Shown here in pieces: positions 37,701 through 47,632 of a stretch of 64,000 nucleotides of DNA. Both the position numbers and the translations under genes were made by a program. This DNA comes from Shewanella psychromarinicola. GTDB lineage: Bacteria; Pseudomonadota; Gammaproteobacteria; Enterobacterales; Shewanellaceae. Each line of letters opens with the position of its first letter. Position 1 is the stretch's first letter. The DNA is taken from assembly GCF_003855155.1 (NCBI RefSeq), contig NZ_CP034073.1, forward strand, positions 3,348,001-3,412,000, read 5' to 3'. Under the pieces are notes generated by a model. The model was not told the DNA's origin and made no database searches. It was given only the letters and a program-made list of their open reading frames with translations.

Positions 37701-39589
37701 TGGCGGGTGACGTATTTGGTAACGGCATGTTGTTATCGGAACAAACTCAATTGGTTGCTGCATTTAACCATATGCACATCTTTATTGACCCTACGCCAAA
37801 GATTGCAGAAAGCTATGCTGAGCGTCAGCGTTTGTTTGTGTTACCTCGCTCAAGCTGGGAAGACTACAACGCGAAACTGATATCTAAAGGCGGTGGGATA
37901 TTCCTACGTGCTGCCAAGTCAATTAAATTGACGCCAGAAATCAAGCGAATGTTAGACACTGACAAAGACGCCATGACCCCAAGTGAACTAATGAAAGAAC
38001 TACTGAAAATGCCAGTAGATTTGATTTGGAACGGGGGGATCGGTACCTATGTTAAATCGAGCAAAGAATCGCATTCTGAAGTCGGCGACCGTGCTAATGA
38101 TACTTTACGGGTTAATGGTAAAGAAGTTCGTGCCAAAATCATTGGTGAAGGCGGTAACTTAGGTTGCACTCAATTAGGCCGTATTGAATATTGCGCTAAT
38201 GGTGGCCGCATGAACACTGACTTTGTGGATAACGTTGGCGGTGTAGATTGTTCCGATAACGAAGTTAACATTAAGATTTTCTTAAACACCTTAGTGGCAG
38301 AAGGTGAGTTAACCGTTAAACAGCGTAACCGTTTACTTCAAGACATGACCGACGAAGTCAGCGAGATTGTGATCCAAGATTGTAAAAGTCAAACCCGTAC
38401 TATTTCAGTGACACAAGTCGATGGTGTGTCGCAGTTGAAAGAACAAATTCGTTTTATTCAGTATCTTGAAAAAGATGGCAAACTTGATCGTGCACTTGAA
38501 TTTTTACCAACAGATGACGATTTAGCTGAACGTTTAGCCAATGGCCGAGCGCTAACTCGTCCTGAAATATCGGTATTAGTCGCGTACGCTAAGATGGTAC
38601 TTAAAGAGCAATTAGTGACCCCTGAAATCACTGAAGATGCTTTTTTAAGTAAGTTGCTCGTCGCTTATTTCCCTAAAAAATTACAAGCTAAATACGCTGA
38701 CAAAATGACCGCGCATCCTCTACGAGGTGAAATTATTGCAACATCTTTAGCCAATGAATTGGTTAATGACATGGGCTTTAATTTTGTACAACGTATGCAA
38801 GATGAGACCGGTGCAACAGTTGCTGAAGCGGCAATTTGTTATACTATGGCTCGAGAAATCTTTGGCCTTGACGAGTTAACCGCTTCAATTAGTGATTTGA
38901 ATGGCGTAATACCTGCAGTAGTGCAGGGTGAAATGTTACATCAGTTACGTCGTAATATGCGCCGTGCGTGTCGTTGGTTTATCCGTCATCGTAATCGCGC
39001 TCATAATATTGATCAAACCGTTGCGTTCTTTAAGCCCGTGTTTGAACAGCTTAAAGCCAATGTCGATCAATATATGATAGCGGCTGAAGTGAACGTTATG
39101 TCTGCCGAGATTAATGCGCTGACCAACGAAAATGTTCCTCAAGCCGTCGCAGAAGTTGCGGTGAAAATGAGTACATTATTCTCTGCGTTAGACATTGCAC
39201 AAATTGCTCAAATTGAGAATAAGTCAGTTGAACTGGTATCAGAAACTTACTTCAAACTCGGTGCTAAAGTTGAGTTACATTGGTTCTTAGAACAAATCAG
39301 TGCCCAACCTGTTGCTAACCATTGGCAAGCACTTGCCCGTGCGGCATTCAGAGAAGAACTTGATTGGCAGCAACGTGCTTTAAGCTCTGCAGTATTACGG
39401 ACTTGTAGTGATACTTGTGATGCAGATAGTGTGATTAATCAGTGGATTGAACAAAATAAGTCTTTGCTCGAAAGATGGTATCACATGCTAGCGGATTTTA
39501 AGGTTTCTCAAACCCATGAATTTGCGAAGTTCTCAGTCGCCTTACGAGAACTGAACTTACTGATTTTGCATTGCGAAAGTCAGAAGTAG
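34745..39589 (+). CDS. gdhB: NAD-dependent glutamate dehydrogenase, large (180-kDa) class
   Basis: Catabolic glutamate dehydrogenase producing 2-oxoglutarate and ammonium with NAD+. At 1614 residues it is the large class found in Pseudomonas, Shewanella and others. An ACT-like regulatory region fills the N-terminal third. The catalytic core lies at about 780-1230, including [19 protein letters not shown] and the following [15 protein letters not shown]. Substrate and NAD contacts follow around [24 protein letters not shown] sequence. A long helical C-terminal domain completes it. No defects are seen. Confidence 0.95.
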   Translation: MALKDAMPSVLLENVVNLIYTKIPHSQAKQVEQFANCLYAQMSKDDLNARNDSDLYGAVVSLWNALNKTAQDKTHIRVFNPSQAKHGWQSTHSIIEVIQLDMPFLVDSLSMALNRMGITAHVMLHTPLAVVRGNNKVTDVSFVNDATDGSNNVAVFLVEIDKQNSDADIKAIEKEIQTVLADVTASVNDWQLMSATLTETIKQLPSRPFPGEKAELQESIDFLNYLNNHHFTLLGYRYYDLKRVEGDVELVPNIESSLGLMNRSKTSHSERGLLLSSLSDSARKEALDESLLVLTKSSAKSRVHRPAYVDYVGVKRFDNKGNVIGEDRFIGLYASNLYNRSPREIPLLREKVQRILARSGLAPRSHDYKALMNILENLPRDELIQAKDDELSDIAYGVLEMQDRDKLKLFVRKDGYGRFLSCLVYVSKDRYNTKLRQDTQRILAQHFQSNEDVEFTTYFSESTLARTHYIIKVDNNNMDVDVIAIEKNLIEAARSWDDKLHTALNNTVGEQAGTGLTKRYLNTFPPSYKDDVLPSSAVVDMQHLEALDDDHKLGMLFYQPQESALNNNKVRLKLFHKDEPIHLSDVLPMLENFGLRVINERPYEVKTNDGATFWILDFLMTVQGAATENLADSQDRFQTALLQVWQKKLEDDGFNRIVLSTGLSGREVSILRAYAKYMRQIDATFSQSYIEETFSRYPKLADLLVKMFIRKFNPKLKTRTLSKFLEQVNLQLDDVSSLDDDRIIRRYLDLINATMRTNFYQTAANGLAKDYLSFKFSPILIPEMPKPLPKFEIFVYSPRVEGVHLRGGKVARGGLRWSDRREDFRTEVLGLVKAQQVKNTVIVPVGAKGGFVCKQLPTEGGREAFFTEGQQCYRIFIRALLDISDNIKNGEVVPPVDVVRHDEDDAYLVVAADKGTATFSDIANEIAIEYDFWLGDAFASGGSNGYDHKKMGITARGAWESVKRHFREIGVDCQTTPFSCVAIGDMAGDVFGNGMLLSEQTQLVAAFNHMHIFIDPTPKIAESYAERQRLFVLPRSSWEDYNAKLISKGGGIFLRAAKSIKLTPEIKRMLDTDKDAMTPSELMKELLKMPVDLIWNGGIGTYVKSSKESHSEVGDRANDTLRVNGKEVRAKIIGEGGNLGCTQLGRIEYCANGGRMNTDFVDNVGGVDCSDNEVNIKIFLNTLVAEGELTVKQRNRLLQDMTDEVSEIVIQDCKSQTRTISVTQVDGVSQLKEQIRFIQYLEKDGKLDRALEFLPTDDDLAERLANGRALTRPEISVLVAYAKMVLKEQLVTPEITEDAFLSKLLVAYFPKKLQAKYADKMTAHPLRGEIIATSLANELVNDMGFNFVQRMQDETGATVAEAAICYTMAREIFGLDELTASISDLNGVIPAVVQGEMLHQLRRNMRRACRWFIRHRNRAHNIDQTVAFFKPVFEQLKANVDQYMIAAEVNVMSAEINALTNENVPQAVAEVAVKMSTLFSALDIAQIAQIENKSVELVSETYFKLGAKVELHWFLEQISAQPVANHWQALARAAFREELDWQQRALSSAVLRTCSDTCDADSVINQWIEQNKSLLERWYHMLADFKVSQTHEFAKFSVALRELNLLILHCESQK

Positions 39590-39605
39590 TTTTTATAATG
39601 TGAAT

Positions 39606-39634
39606 AAACCCTGGCGATTGCTGGGGTTTTTTTT
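39606..39634 (+). terminator. Terminator after gdhB, immediately upstream of pyrD
   Basis: AAACCCTGGC-GATT-GCTGGGGTTT forms a 10-bp stem with two G-T wobbles, followed by T5. It ends about six bases before the pyrD ribosome-binding site AGGAG. Confidence 0.75.
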
Positions 39635-39650
39635 AGGTCTAGGAGAAAAC

Positions 39651-40670
39651 ATGTTTTACAAACTTGCACAAAAAGTAATGTTTCAGATGGACCCTGAGTT
39701 AGCTCATAATCTAGCGATTGGCAGTTTGAAAATTACCGGAAACAATCCGTTAAATTGTTTTTATCGTCAACAGGTTAAATCTGCTCCAGTAACCTGTATG
39801 GGGCTCACTTTTCCTAACCCTATTGGTTTAGCTGCAGGTATGGATAAAGATGGCGAGTCAATTGATGCTTTTCATGCTATGGGCTTTGGTCATATTGAAG
39901 TCGGGACGGTAACGCCACGTCCGCAAGCGGGTAATGATCAACCACGTTTGTTTCGATTAAAACCTGCCAAAGGGATTATTAATCGTATGGGCTTTAATAA
40001 TAAAGGTGTCGACAATCTGGTTCGTAATATGATGGCTAAGAAATCTGACATTATGGTTGGTGTGAATATAGGTAAAAACAAAGATACACCAGTAGAACAG
40101 GGTAAAGATGACTACCTGATCTGCATGGAAAAGGTTTATCAATATGCCAGTTATATTGCCGTTAATATTTCTTCTCCTAACACCCCAGGTTTACGTTCAA
40201 TGCAATACGGTGAGTTACTTGATGACTTATTAAGTTCAATTAAAGCCAAACAAACTGAGTTAGCCGCTAAACATGGTAAATATGTACCTGTGGCGTTAAA
40301 GATTGCTCCTGACTTGACCTCAGACGAAATTAAAGCGATTGCCGATTCACTGTTGAGTCATCAGTTTGATGGTGTCATTGCGACCAACACCACATTAAGC
40401 CGAGATAATGTTACCGGTTTAAAAAATGCACAAGAAACAGGCGGATTGAGTGGTAAACCTTTGGCTGACTTATCAACTCAAGTGATCAAGCAATTATCGA
40501 TCTATTTACAAGATAAGATCCCGATCATTGGTGTGGGTGGGATCAATAGTGCGGCAGATGCCTTAGCCAAATTTGACGCGGGTTCAGCCATGGTGCAGAT
40601 ATACACGGGTTTTATTTATCAAGGACCTAAACTGATTGATCAGATCGCTAGGGCTTACTGTACAAAATAG
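39651..40670 (+). CDS. pyrD: Dihydroorotate dehydrogenase (quinone), class 2
   Basis: Membrane-associated FMN enzyme oxidising dihydroorotate to orotate in pyrimidine synthesis, with quinone as acceptor. The class-2 N-terminal amphipathic helices ([20 protein letters not shown]) precede the barrel. FMN and catalytic segments include [10 protein letters not shown] near 61, [11 protein letters not shown] near 176 (with the catalytic serine) and IGVGGI near 296. ATG 39651 is used rather than the frame opening at 39600, because AGGAG precedes it and the class-2 N-terminus starts there; this gives 339 residues (E. coli 336). Confidence 0.95.
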   Translation: MFYKLAQKVMFQMDPELAHNLAIGSLKITGNNPLNCFYRQQVKSAPVTCMGLTFPNPIGLAAGMDKDGESIDAFHAMGFGHIEVGTVTPRPQAGNDQPRLFRLKPAKGIINRMGFNNKGVDNLVRNMMAKKSDIMVGVNIGKNKDTPVEQGKDDYLICMEKVYQYASYIAVNISSPNTPGLRSMQYGELLDDLLSSIKAKQTELAAKHGKYVPVALKIAPDLTSDEIKAIADSLLSHQFDGVIATNTTLSRDNVTGLKNAQETGGLSGKPLADLSTQVIKQLSIYLQDKIPIIGVGGINSAADALAKFDAGSAMVQIYTGFIYQGPKLIDQIARAYCTK

Positions 40671-40690
40671 CATCTAAAACACTAGGTTAT

Positions 40691-40736
40691 TGATCAAAAA
40701 TCATGCCGCGATCGAATTTTAGATCGTTCGATCGCG
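40691..40736. repeat. 10-bp inverted repeat inside a cluster of four GATC sites
   Basis: CGCGATCGAA (40707-40716) and TTCGATCGCG (40727-40736) form a perfect stem with a 10-base loop. GATC occurs four times between 40691 and 40732, once upstream, once in the loop and once in each arm. No T-run follows, so it is a poor terminator for pyrD. Confidence 0.8.
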
Positions 40737-40838
40737 CTAACACTATGAAATTTATGTTATATTTTTTATTTAAATTTTGATATTGCGTGAAATATAATCT
40801 ATTATAAATATGTGTTTAACATTTAGGTGTAAATAGTC

Positions 40839-41372
40839 ATGTTATTAATGCCAAATAAGGACTGGCATTGGGAATACAATGAAAGCTTAAACCAATTAAG
40901 TATTTCATTAGGTTCCGAGATGGAGTTCTTAACCCCATATAAAACAAAATTATTAATTCCTGATGCACTAACGGCTAAGGAATTTACCCTTGAACACGCA
41001 AAATTTTATATTAACATGCTCGAAACCTTACCTAAGGTTTTACATATCTCTGATGCAGGTATTGTACAAACCGCACTAAATGCCACCGCCGCCCATTTTT
41101 TATTACAATCGCAAATGCCAAAGTCTTGGTTTTTTGACGTGAGTGATGAATGTGTTTATTGCGATGTGGGTAAGTTATTTCAACTTAATTGTGGCTACTC
41201 TAAAGTATTAGGATTAGTGGTTGAAAATGGCTTACAAGCTGCAACCGTGATGATTTTATCGCAATACTGTCAGTTATCAGAAAATAAATCATTAGTGCAA
41301 TTTGATACTATAAAAGTGATGCATAATCGTTTACATCCACTGCGTAAAGCTAAACAAGTTGTCGCAGCATAG
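40839..41372 (+). CDS. zapC: Cell division protein ZapC
   Basis: 177-residue cytosolic protein of the ZapC (YcbW) family, which bundles FtsZ filaments. The pyrD-zapC order is the same as in E. coli (ZapC 180 residues). Family features include the acidic N-terminus DWHWEYN and the FSTxLxxKxLxPDAL-like block (FLTPYKTKLLIPDAL near 28). A weak AGGTG lies nine bases before the ATG. The 168 bases between pyrD and zapC hold the GATC-rich palindrome. Confidence 0.85.
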   Translation: MLLMPNKDWHWEYNESLNQLSISLGSEMEFLTPYKTKLLIPDALTAKEFTLEHAKFYINMLETLPKVLHISDAGIVQTALNATAAHFLLQSQMPKSWFFDVSDECVYCDVGKLFQLNCGYSKVLGLVVENGLQAATVMILSQYCQLSENKSLVQFDTIKVMHNRLHPLRKAKQVVAA

Positions 41373-42255
41373 TTAAGTTTATTGGTTTGATTTATTACCG
41401 CTAATTACCATTTTCAATGGCAACATGCTCTACATTACTTTCCCAAACAGGCTCTTCGCCTAGTCTCATTTTTGTTGTCTCAACAAATATATTCAATAGT
41501 GATGTTGTGTTTCTATTTGGATTGATAGCATTACCAGCGCCATCATAATCACTTAATTTGATAGCCTTGCAATAGTTGCATCAATCCACGTTCATTGATG
41601 TGTTTGTCCAACATGTAATGTCCTAACATTCTGCAACTTAGGCCAGATTTAATTGTATCTAAAATGAGCTCTTGTTGCTTGAGCTGATAGTGCCCTTTGC
41701 ACTCCCTTCATTAATCTTGATCCATTATGGGATGAATACTAATAGGCACGTTAATTACACCCGCCTATTATGAATAACATAAACTGCCGCCAATATATTC
41801 TATTCAGCATCAAATTTTAGTCTCGCTCTATTGATAATCAATTGTGGCGGATTTAGGATCATCATTTGATAGCAGACTGATTTATTGGTTATTAAATCAG
41901 AGTGTTTTTGTATGACCAATACTAAATTCGATGTTATATCTGTCATCTATTACTCAGTGAGCTTGCGTATCGGTAGACTACCAAAACAATTTACTGGTTT
42001 TTTTACGCCTTGTTGACTAAATAGTGTTGGATTAATGCTGTGTAATAAGCCTTTTGGTAGTGGCTAAAATAATGCCATTATACTGAGAGTGTCAGATGAA
42101 TATATAAGCTAGTTATAGCATGATGATCCGCATCCGCGACCTAATTCACATTTTTACTGGGTTAACATTGTGCTGATTAATGATTTCGGAAAATTATTGA
42201 ATCTTTGCAGCATCATCTGGGCTTGTTATCACGATGCTGCGATTTTTGGCTAAAC
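41373..42255. other. 883-base region without an intact gene between zapC and the broken SDR gene
   Basis: The first 330 bases carry a frameshifted minus-strand coding remnant (41401-41701). The remaining roughly 550 bases are AT-rich with stops in all frames, and nothing further is recognised. With the adjacent pseudogenes this marks an area of sequence decay. Confidence 0.6.
41401..41701 (-). pseudogene. Degenerate coding remnant of unknown family
   Basis: Two overlapping minus-strand frames read as continuous protein-like sequence. The first runs from about 41701 to a TGA at 41549 and includes LDTIKSGLSCRMLGHYMLDK. The second, in another frame, continues into SDYDGAGNAINPNRNTTSLL and ends EENG-like at TAG 41401-41403. 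Joining them at about 41553 gives roughly 100 residues with ordinary amino-acid composition. The family is not recognised. Upstream of 41701 all frames are stopped, so the 5' part is lost or scrambled. Confidence 0.5.
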
Positions 42256-42998
42256 TCAGCTCATTTTACGGATCATGCTGATCGGAGCAATACGCAGCAG
42301 CCAATGTAACATTGCCCACGGATAACTTGGCACATAGGCATTAGCCTTTTCTTTTTGGATGGCCTTTACCAAGGCTTTACAACCCGTCTCAGTGTCGACA
42401 ATAAAGGGGACTGTCTTCACTTTCTGGTTAATTTCACTGCGAATGAAACCGGGATGAACACAAGTGACTTTTATTGGGGTATCCATAACATCAATGCGCA
42501 TACCTTCAGACAATGAGGTTAAGGCTGCTTTGGTGGCGGCGTAAACGGTCATGGCACGTCTAAAACCACGTACTGCACTGATGGATGACATGGTCACTAG
42601 GTGGCCATTATTTTGTTCACGGAATATAGCCATTGCGGCTTCACATTGGGCAATAGCGGCAATAAAGTTGGTTTGCGCAGTTTGTAAGTTGGCTTCAAAA
42701 AAACCCGTCCCAATTGAAGCCCCTTTGCCCATACCTGCATTAACGATAACACGGTCCAGTTGTCCTAACTCTTGTTTAAACTGACTAAACACCTCAAAGA
42801 CTTGTGGGTGGTTGTTCACATCAAGGGACTTAATTAACACCTTGATATGGCCAATAGTTCTTGTTTTAATTGTTCAAGGCGGTCCATTCGTCTGGCGCAC
42901 AAGGCTAAATTATAGTCTTGCTTGGCAAATTCAATTGCCATGCCGCGCCCTAAACCCGAACTCGCCCCTGTTATCAATATATTTGTCCGTTTCATCAT
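42256..42998 (-). pseudogene. Short-chain dehydrogenase/reductase, broken by a frameshift
   Basis: An N-terminal frame starts at ATG 42998 (or 42995) with MKRTNILITGASSGLGRGMA, the NAD(P)-binding glycine motif. It runs 54 codons to a TAA at 42834-42836. The rest continues in another frame from about 42840 to 42256, beginning VLIKSLDVNNH and containing NAGMG, the SS-I-S-A stretch and the active-site YAATKAA. The junction near 42840 looks like loss of a few bases between LLAIS and VLIK. It could be a sequencing error, but neighbouring genes are also broken. Together the parts would make a protein of about 245 residues. Confidence 0.8.
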
Positions 42999-43102
42999 CT
43001 GCTCTTTTTATTTTATAATAGTTATTTATATAGTGATTGTCGTTAATGATTGTCTTTAATCTTTATGGCTCTGGGTAAATAAAACTCTAGGTGATTTAAT
43101 TA

Positions 43103-43804
43103 TTAAATCAAACTGTGTAAATGTCGCTGTTCACCACCAAAAAAACTATGCTCATTCATAGTGATTAAGCTTAATCGTTGTTGTTTTAGCTGTAATTGAG
43201 TCACGCTGCAATTAACTAATTGTTTATTGATATTAAAGAACTGGATTTCTGGTATTGATAAAACCTGCATAATAGCAGTACTTATTACGCCGCCAGAGGT
43301 GAACACAAATACCGTGTCATCTTGTTCTGTCTGAGTGGTGAGTTGTTGTAAGCCACTGGCCACTCTCTGGCTAAAGTGCTGCCAAGATTCGCTGTAATCA
43401 TGAGCATTAGGTGCTTGTTGCCATTGTAAAATGGCTTGGCTAAATAACTCAACAAATGCTCTCGTAGGTGAAGCTTGCTGGTGAAGATACTGCTTCATGG
43501 CTTCTGGTTTGGCTAATTCTGGGCGATAGACTGCAATCACGTTTTCATGATTAAACTCATTCCACTTTGCACTGATCTGTAATGGGTCGTGTAAAAAGGG
43601 GGGTGATAAGGTGGCTAAGCACGCATCACGAGTTTGTTGATGGCGGGTCATGTTGCCACAAATAACACGATTTGGGCGAATAGTGCGTTGATTAAAATGT
43701 TCGGCCAAGAGCCTAGCTTGGGTACGTCCTAAGTTCGACAAGTTGTCGTAATTATGGGCGCCAAAACTGGCTTGGCCGTGACGGATTAAATAAATGTTCG
43801 CCAT
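43103..43804 (-). CDS. Histidine-phosphatase (phosphoglycerate mutase-like) family protein
   Basis: 233 residues, beginning MANIYLIRHGQASFG, with the phosphohistidine RHG motif at residue 8. The segment where the second catalytic histidine normally stands (V-S/A-H-G-G) reads VFTSGGVIS, with serine instead; some members of this subgroup show the same change, so activity is uncertain. ATG 43804 is preferred over the frame opening at 43867, since AGGA precedes it and the family starts there. It lies two bases after the phosphotransferase remnant and 105 bases before the broken SDR, as the only intact member of the cluster. Confidence 0.82.
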   Translation of the reverse strand: MANIYLIRHGQASFGAHNYDNLSNLGRTQARLLAEHFNQRTIRPNRVICGNMTRHQQTRDACLATLSPPFLHDPLQISAKWNEFNHENVIAVYRPELAKPEAMKQYLHQQASPTRAFVELFSQAILQWQQAPNAHDYSESWQHFSQRVASGLQQLTTQTEQDDTVFVFTSGGVISTAIMQVLSIPEIQFFNINKQLVNCSVTQLQLKQQRLSLITMNEHSFFGGEQRHLHSLI

Positions 43805-43806
43805 GG

Positions 43807-44447
43807 TTATCCTTTTTGTTTCATTGCACGTTTGCAACGCCACATTAAATAATGAGACAAAATCCAAAACGGTTTAAACGCCGGATTACGAGTTTGCTTG
43901 TGGAGGTAGCGATAATAAATTTGTTGCACAATACCCGCTAAACGGAACAAACCAAACACTGCATAAAAGCGGAAATCATCAATGATGATATCCATTTTAT
44001 CGCAATAATATGCAACCACTTGTTGACGCGTTAGCATGCCGTCAAGATGTGTCGGTTGGCGGCGGGTCATCTGCGCTAAAAAATCATCATCCGCTTCAAC
44101 CCAATAGGCTAGGGTGTTGCCTAAATCCATCAACGGATTGCCGAGCGTGGCAAGCTCCCAGTCTAATATTCCTTTCACCTTGCCTATGTTATCGGGGTCT
44201 AACACTACGTTATCAAACCGAAAATCATTGTGGGTTAAACAAATGGTTGTTTGTGCGGGTTTATGCTGTTGTAACCAAGCCATAACACGTTTCCTGAGGG
44301 TGCATTCCATGTTTTAGCTTGAGCATAGTGCTGGCTCCAACCATCAATTTGGCGCAGGGTGTACCCTTCGCCTTTTCCTATGTGATTAAGACCAGCGGCC
44401 TCAATGTCAACGTTGTGCAATTCGATCAAACATTCACATTGGTGCAC
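43807..44447 (-). pseudogene. APH-type phosphotransferase (ACAD10-like), truncated and frameshifted
   Basis: The downstream frame (about 44310 to 43807) holds the catalytic half: LTHNDFRFDNVV with the catalytic aspartate, ILDWELATLGNPLMDLG with the DxD/DFG-like magnesium site, and the helical C-terminus. The preceding piece is in another frame (to about 44447): LIELHNVDIEAAGL and GKGEGYTLRQIDGWSQHY, the usual central region. The N-terminal 120 or so residues, including the glycine-rich ATP loop, are absent; sequence from another gene abuts directly. So there is a deletion as well as a frameshift near 44310. Confidence 0.8.
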
Positions 44448-44475
44448 ATCGTTGTGGTTTGTTGTTTATCGACTT

Positions 44476-44801
44476 TTAAGCCTTTAGGTCATTACCTTGT
44501 GATTGTGTCAGTAACCAAAACGGCTTATTGTTTTCGCCTTTAAAGGTTATGTCAGTCACTTGCGATGCATTAATCTGTGACTTATCAAAGCGCTTGTCCA
44601 TGATTTTCCATGGGGGTAATTGGGTACGTAAACTACTGCCAATATTCGTTTTAAAAAAACAGGGCATAATCTGCATACATTGATATTGTCATCGCAAAGC
44701 TCTAAGTGCAATGTTTCTGACTGCGGCACCACCGCGGCTTTTGAGACGTTATAGTTCGACATAAAAGGAATGGGGGAGGTTAAGGCGGCTTGTGATAACA
44801 G
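44476..44801 (-). pseudogene. Second short-chain dehydrogenase remnant (C-terminal half)
   Basis: The minus-strand frame from about 44801 reads SQAALTSPIPFMSNYNVSKA, with the SDR active-site YNVSK, then VVPQSETLHLELCDDNINV. It then shifts frame near 44670 into CFFKTNIGSSLRTQLPPWKI and FWLLTQSQGNDLKA before a TAA at 44476. This matches the second half of an SDR (PCFFKTN is the usual VCPxFFKTN). The N-terminal Rossmann half is not recoverable upstream, and the last residues of the normal protein are missing. Confidence 0.72.
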
Positions 44802-45385
44802 ATATAGCGCGACAGTTAACCAATGGGGAAGTGGATTTTGCCATTGATGTGACTCGAACTGTTAATTTCCTTTTAGCCCATAAAAGCTCCTTTCTGATCC
44901 TTTTTGTGTGTTGATTGACCGCCGATGTCATAGTATCAATGTCATAGTATCGATGTGGTGGTGAATCATTTATAAGACTGTAGCAGAAGGTGACTGAGTG
45001 ACAAGGTGTGAAATTGCCAATGCTTTGTTGAATGACCGTTATCAACTCGATTGGCCGATTGCTGATGTTAAGGTCACTAGATCTGTTGGGTTAGCGTCAC
45101 GACACAGTAGTGATATAGTCGACTATCGGCTAATTGAACCCGCCACTGCGGCACGGTATCATGCCCGAAAACGGGCAAGGAGAATACGGTAACCCTTAGA
45201 TGATAAAAAATTAAATAACTGATTATTATATTTATTTTTATATAAATATTGATAATTGCCTTGTAAACAACAATTAACCGACTGAGTACACTTTAGGCTT
45301 CTACTATTGTTGCCTAGCCTGAACCAACATAAATTCCAATTCTAATATCAAACCAGCCTAATAATAATAATCAAATGGTGCCTAT
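44802..45385. other. Intergenic region upstream of the chemoreceptor gene
   Basis: About 580 bases without a supported gene. Traces of the second SDR may extend to about 44880. An open plus-strand frame at 45000-45192 has no recognised family. A small hairpin GCCCG-AAAA-CGGGC lies at 45165-45178. The chemoreceptor promoter is presumably within the last 150 AT-rich bases. Confidence 0.45.
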
Positions 45386-47035
45386 ATGAACCCAACCAAT
45401 ATGTTTTTTCGCAAAACGACCATTGCTAACCGTTTACTGGGGATGTTGGCATTAGCTATTATTGCCACGATTGTGGTTTTTTGGTTTTCATTAACCCGAG
45501 TTGAAAACGTGTTAATTAACGAAAAAGAAGCCAAACTGAATGCTTTGGTTGACGTCGCTACCACCATAGCAGACAAATATTATCAAGATGCGCAGTCTGG
45601 GATCATCACTGAAGATGAGGCTAAAGTCATGGCCTTGGCGGCAATCGATAAGTTGAGATATTCGGGCAATGAATATTATTTCAGCATTGATACTCAAGGG
45701 GTAATGATCCAACATCCTTTTGCCAAGAAACTTGTCGATACCAACGTGTTATCAATGAAAGACCCAGACGGTGTAAAACTGTTCGCACAGATGATCCAAC
45801 GGACAGAGCAACAGGATTTTGCCCGGGTGGATTACATGTGGAACAAACCACAGCAAGAGCAAGCTAGCCCGAAAATGTCCGTGGTCAAGCGTTTTAGACC
45901 TTGGGGCTGGATCATCGGTACAGGTATTTATGTTGATGATATTCAAGCCGACAAAAACCATTTTATTACCCAATACTTAATATTACTCACGTTAGTTTGG
46001 TTACCAGTCATTTTGCTACTGTTTTTTATTATTCGAAGTATCTCTGTACCTATGATGGAAACCATCAACGCGTTTAAAAATATTGCTAAAGGTGAAGGGG
46101 ATTTGACCTTACGTTTATCTGAAGAGGGAAATGATGAACTCAAACATATTGCGCATCATTTCAACGTATTTATTAATAAAATCCAGAACGTTATTGTATC
46201 GGTGAGTCAGTCGGTTGATGAATCAAGCCGTTTAGCCAAAAACATGTCAATCATTGCACAACAAGCCAATCAAATTTCGACCAATGTACAAGCCGAAACG
46301 GCAAATGTTGCGACCGCCATTAATCAAATGTCAATGACCGCATCTGAAGTGGCTTCTAATGCACAATTAGCCGCAGACAGCACCCATCATGCTGACACTG
46401 AAGCAGATAAATCTGCTACCGTGGTTGATAACGCGATGCAAAAAATTTCAGAACTATCCAATGAGTTGGCGACAACAGAAGATGTTGCAAAAGGCTTACA
46501 AGTGAGTTCCGGTCGAATTGGGCAAATTCTTGATGTGATTGTGGGCATTGCCGATCAAACTAATTTACTCGCTTTGAATGCCGCTATCGAAGCGGCTAGA
46601 GCCGGCGAGGCGGGTCGGGGTTTTGCGGTTGTTGCAGATGAAGTTCGTACTCTTGCTAGCCGAACCCAAGCTTCAACAAGTGAAATTAATCTTATCGTCG
46701 ACGCAATCAGAAGTGCCATTAACAGTGTTAATGCCTCTGTTGCCAGAGCCAAAATAAAATCATCCGAAACGGTCAATGAAGCTCAGCAAGTTGTTGGTGC
46801 GCTTGATAATATTAAGTCTTCAATTGAGCAAATATCGCAAATGAATGTTCAAATCGCTGCTGCGACAGAAGAGCAAAGTACGGTTATAGCAGGGCTCAAT
46901 ATGAATATTACCCGTATTAATGACATGTCATTAGAAAATAGAACTCAAAATGAGCTCATTAATAATGGCAGTATGGATATTGAACAAGGTGCGATTGAGT
47001 TGCATGAGCTTGTGGATCAATTTAAGGTAAAATAA
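45386..47035 (+). CDS. Methyl-accepting chemotaxis protein with periplasmic Cache domain
   Basis: 549-residue chemoreceptor. Membrane helix 1 covers about 14-34. A periplasmic single-Cache (sCache_2-like) domain runs about 40-190 and includes [15 protein letters not shown] and the closing [15 protein letters not shown]. Helix 2 is at about 195-217 and a HAMP domain at about 218-272. The methyl-accepting coiled coil follows, with the conserved tip [19 protein letters not shown] near 392. No C-terminal CheR-docking pentapeptide (xWxxF) is seen. Cache domains of this type often sense small organic acids; the ligand here is unknown. Confidence 0.95.
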   Translation: MNPTNMFFRKTTIANRLLGMLALAIIATIVVFWFSLTRVENVLINEKEAKLNALVDVATTIADKYYQDAQSGIITEDEAKVMALAAIDKLRYSGNEYYFSIDTQGVMIQHPFAKKLVDTNVLSMKDPDGVKLFAQMIQRTEQQDFARVDYMWNKPQQEQASPKMSVVKRFRPWGWIIGTGIYVDDIQADKNHFITQYLILLTLVWLPVILLLFFIIRSISVPMMETINAFKNIAKGEGDLTLRLSEEGNDELKHIAHHFNVFINKIQNVIVSVSQSVDESSRLAKNMSIIAQQANQISTNVQAETANVATAINQMSMTASEVASNAQLAADSTHHADTEADKSATVVDNAMQKISELSNELATTEDVAKGLQVSSGRIGQILDVIVGIADQTNLLALNAAIEAARAGEAGRGFAVVADEVRTLASRTQASTSEINLIVDAIRSAINSVNASVARAKIKSSETVNEAQQVVGALDNIKSSIEQISQMNVQIAAATEEQSTVIAGLNMNITRINDMSLENRTQNELINNGSMDIEQGAIELHELVDQFKVK

Positions 47036-47045
47036 CAGCTTGCTC

Positions 47046-47074
47046 ATCGGGCTGATTGATTCAATTAGCCCGAT
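47046..47074. terminator. Hairpin between convergent chemoreceptor and small unknown gene
   Basis: ATCGGGCT (47046-47053) and AGCCCGAT (47067-47074) pair across a 13-base loop. No T-run follows, so termination is only possible, not clear. Confidence 0.5.
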
Positions 47075-47123
47075 TGATATGGTGATATTCTATAACGAAA
47101 TTGACACAGTTAGTTCATCAATA

Positions 47124-47438
47124 TTAACGTGATAATTGCACCATAATATTGATGACATCTTGATACGAGATATTGTATTTGCGTGAAAGATTAATGATTT
47201 TAGTTTTATAAGTTTGAATATGCTCTTGTTTAAGTAAGCCTATTTGTTTTTGTTCAACAATAGAATTTACCGTATCTTGCAAGATTAATAAGCGGCGCAA
47301 ACTAAAGTCCAACGAATCAATATACGCCGTCATTTGCTGTTTATTACGCGCATTTCCAAGGTTTGTTGTGGTGCGTTGTTCGAAGTCTAACTCATCAAAT
47401 GCATCCATCATTTGTTGTAAATTTAAATCTTCACTCAT
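47124..47438 (-). CDS. Hypothetical protein, 104 residues
   Basis: No family was recognised. It is hydrophilic, without signal peptide or membrane helix. The composition suggests two helical parts: an acidic start (MSEDLNLQQMMDAFDELDFE) and a basic, amphipathic C-terminal half ending ISYQDVINIMVQLSR. A small cytosolic regulator or coiled-coil adaptor is possible but unsupported. The gene is divergent from rraA across 194 bases, and convergent with the chemoreceptor. Its reading frame is the longest in the interval and has normal codon use, hence the call. Confidence 0.6.
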   Translation of the reverse strand: MSEDLNLQQMMDAFDELDFEQRTTTNLGNARNKQQMTAYIDSLDFSLRRLLILQDTVNSIVEQKQIGLLKQEHIQTYKTKIINLSRKYNISYQDVINIMVQLSR

Positions 47439-47632
47439 AAGTATGATTTTTTACGTTATTTTTGGAAATTATATGCATTTTTATCGAATAAGTCACTCTT
47501 TAACTTAGTTTGTGGATAGGTTCATAGACTAAGTTAACAGTACTTTTTTGAGTATAATAATGTATCGTTAACAAAACTTGTTGAATTGCCTAATAATTAG
47601 TAATCTAAGATTCAGATTTTCAAGGAGGACTT

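Noticed and set aside
45000..45192. 64-codon open frame upstream of the chemoreceptor
   Set aside because: No recognisable motif, no start signal, and it lies in the decayed region; an arginine-rich end is typical of spurious frames here.
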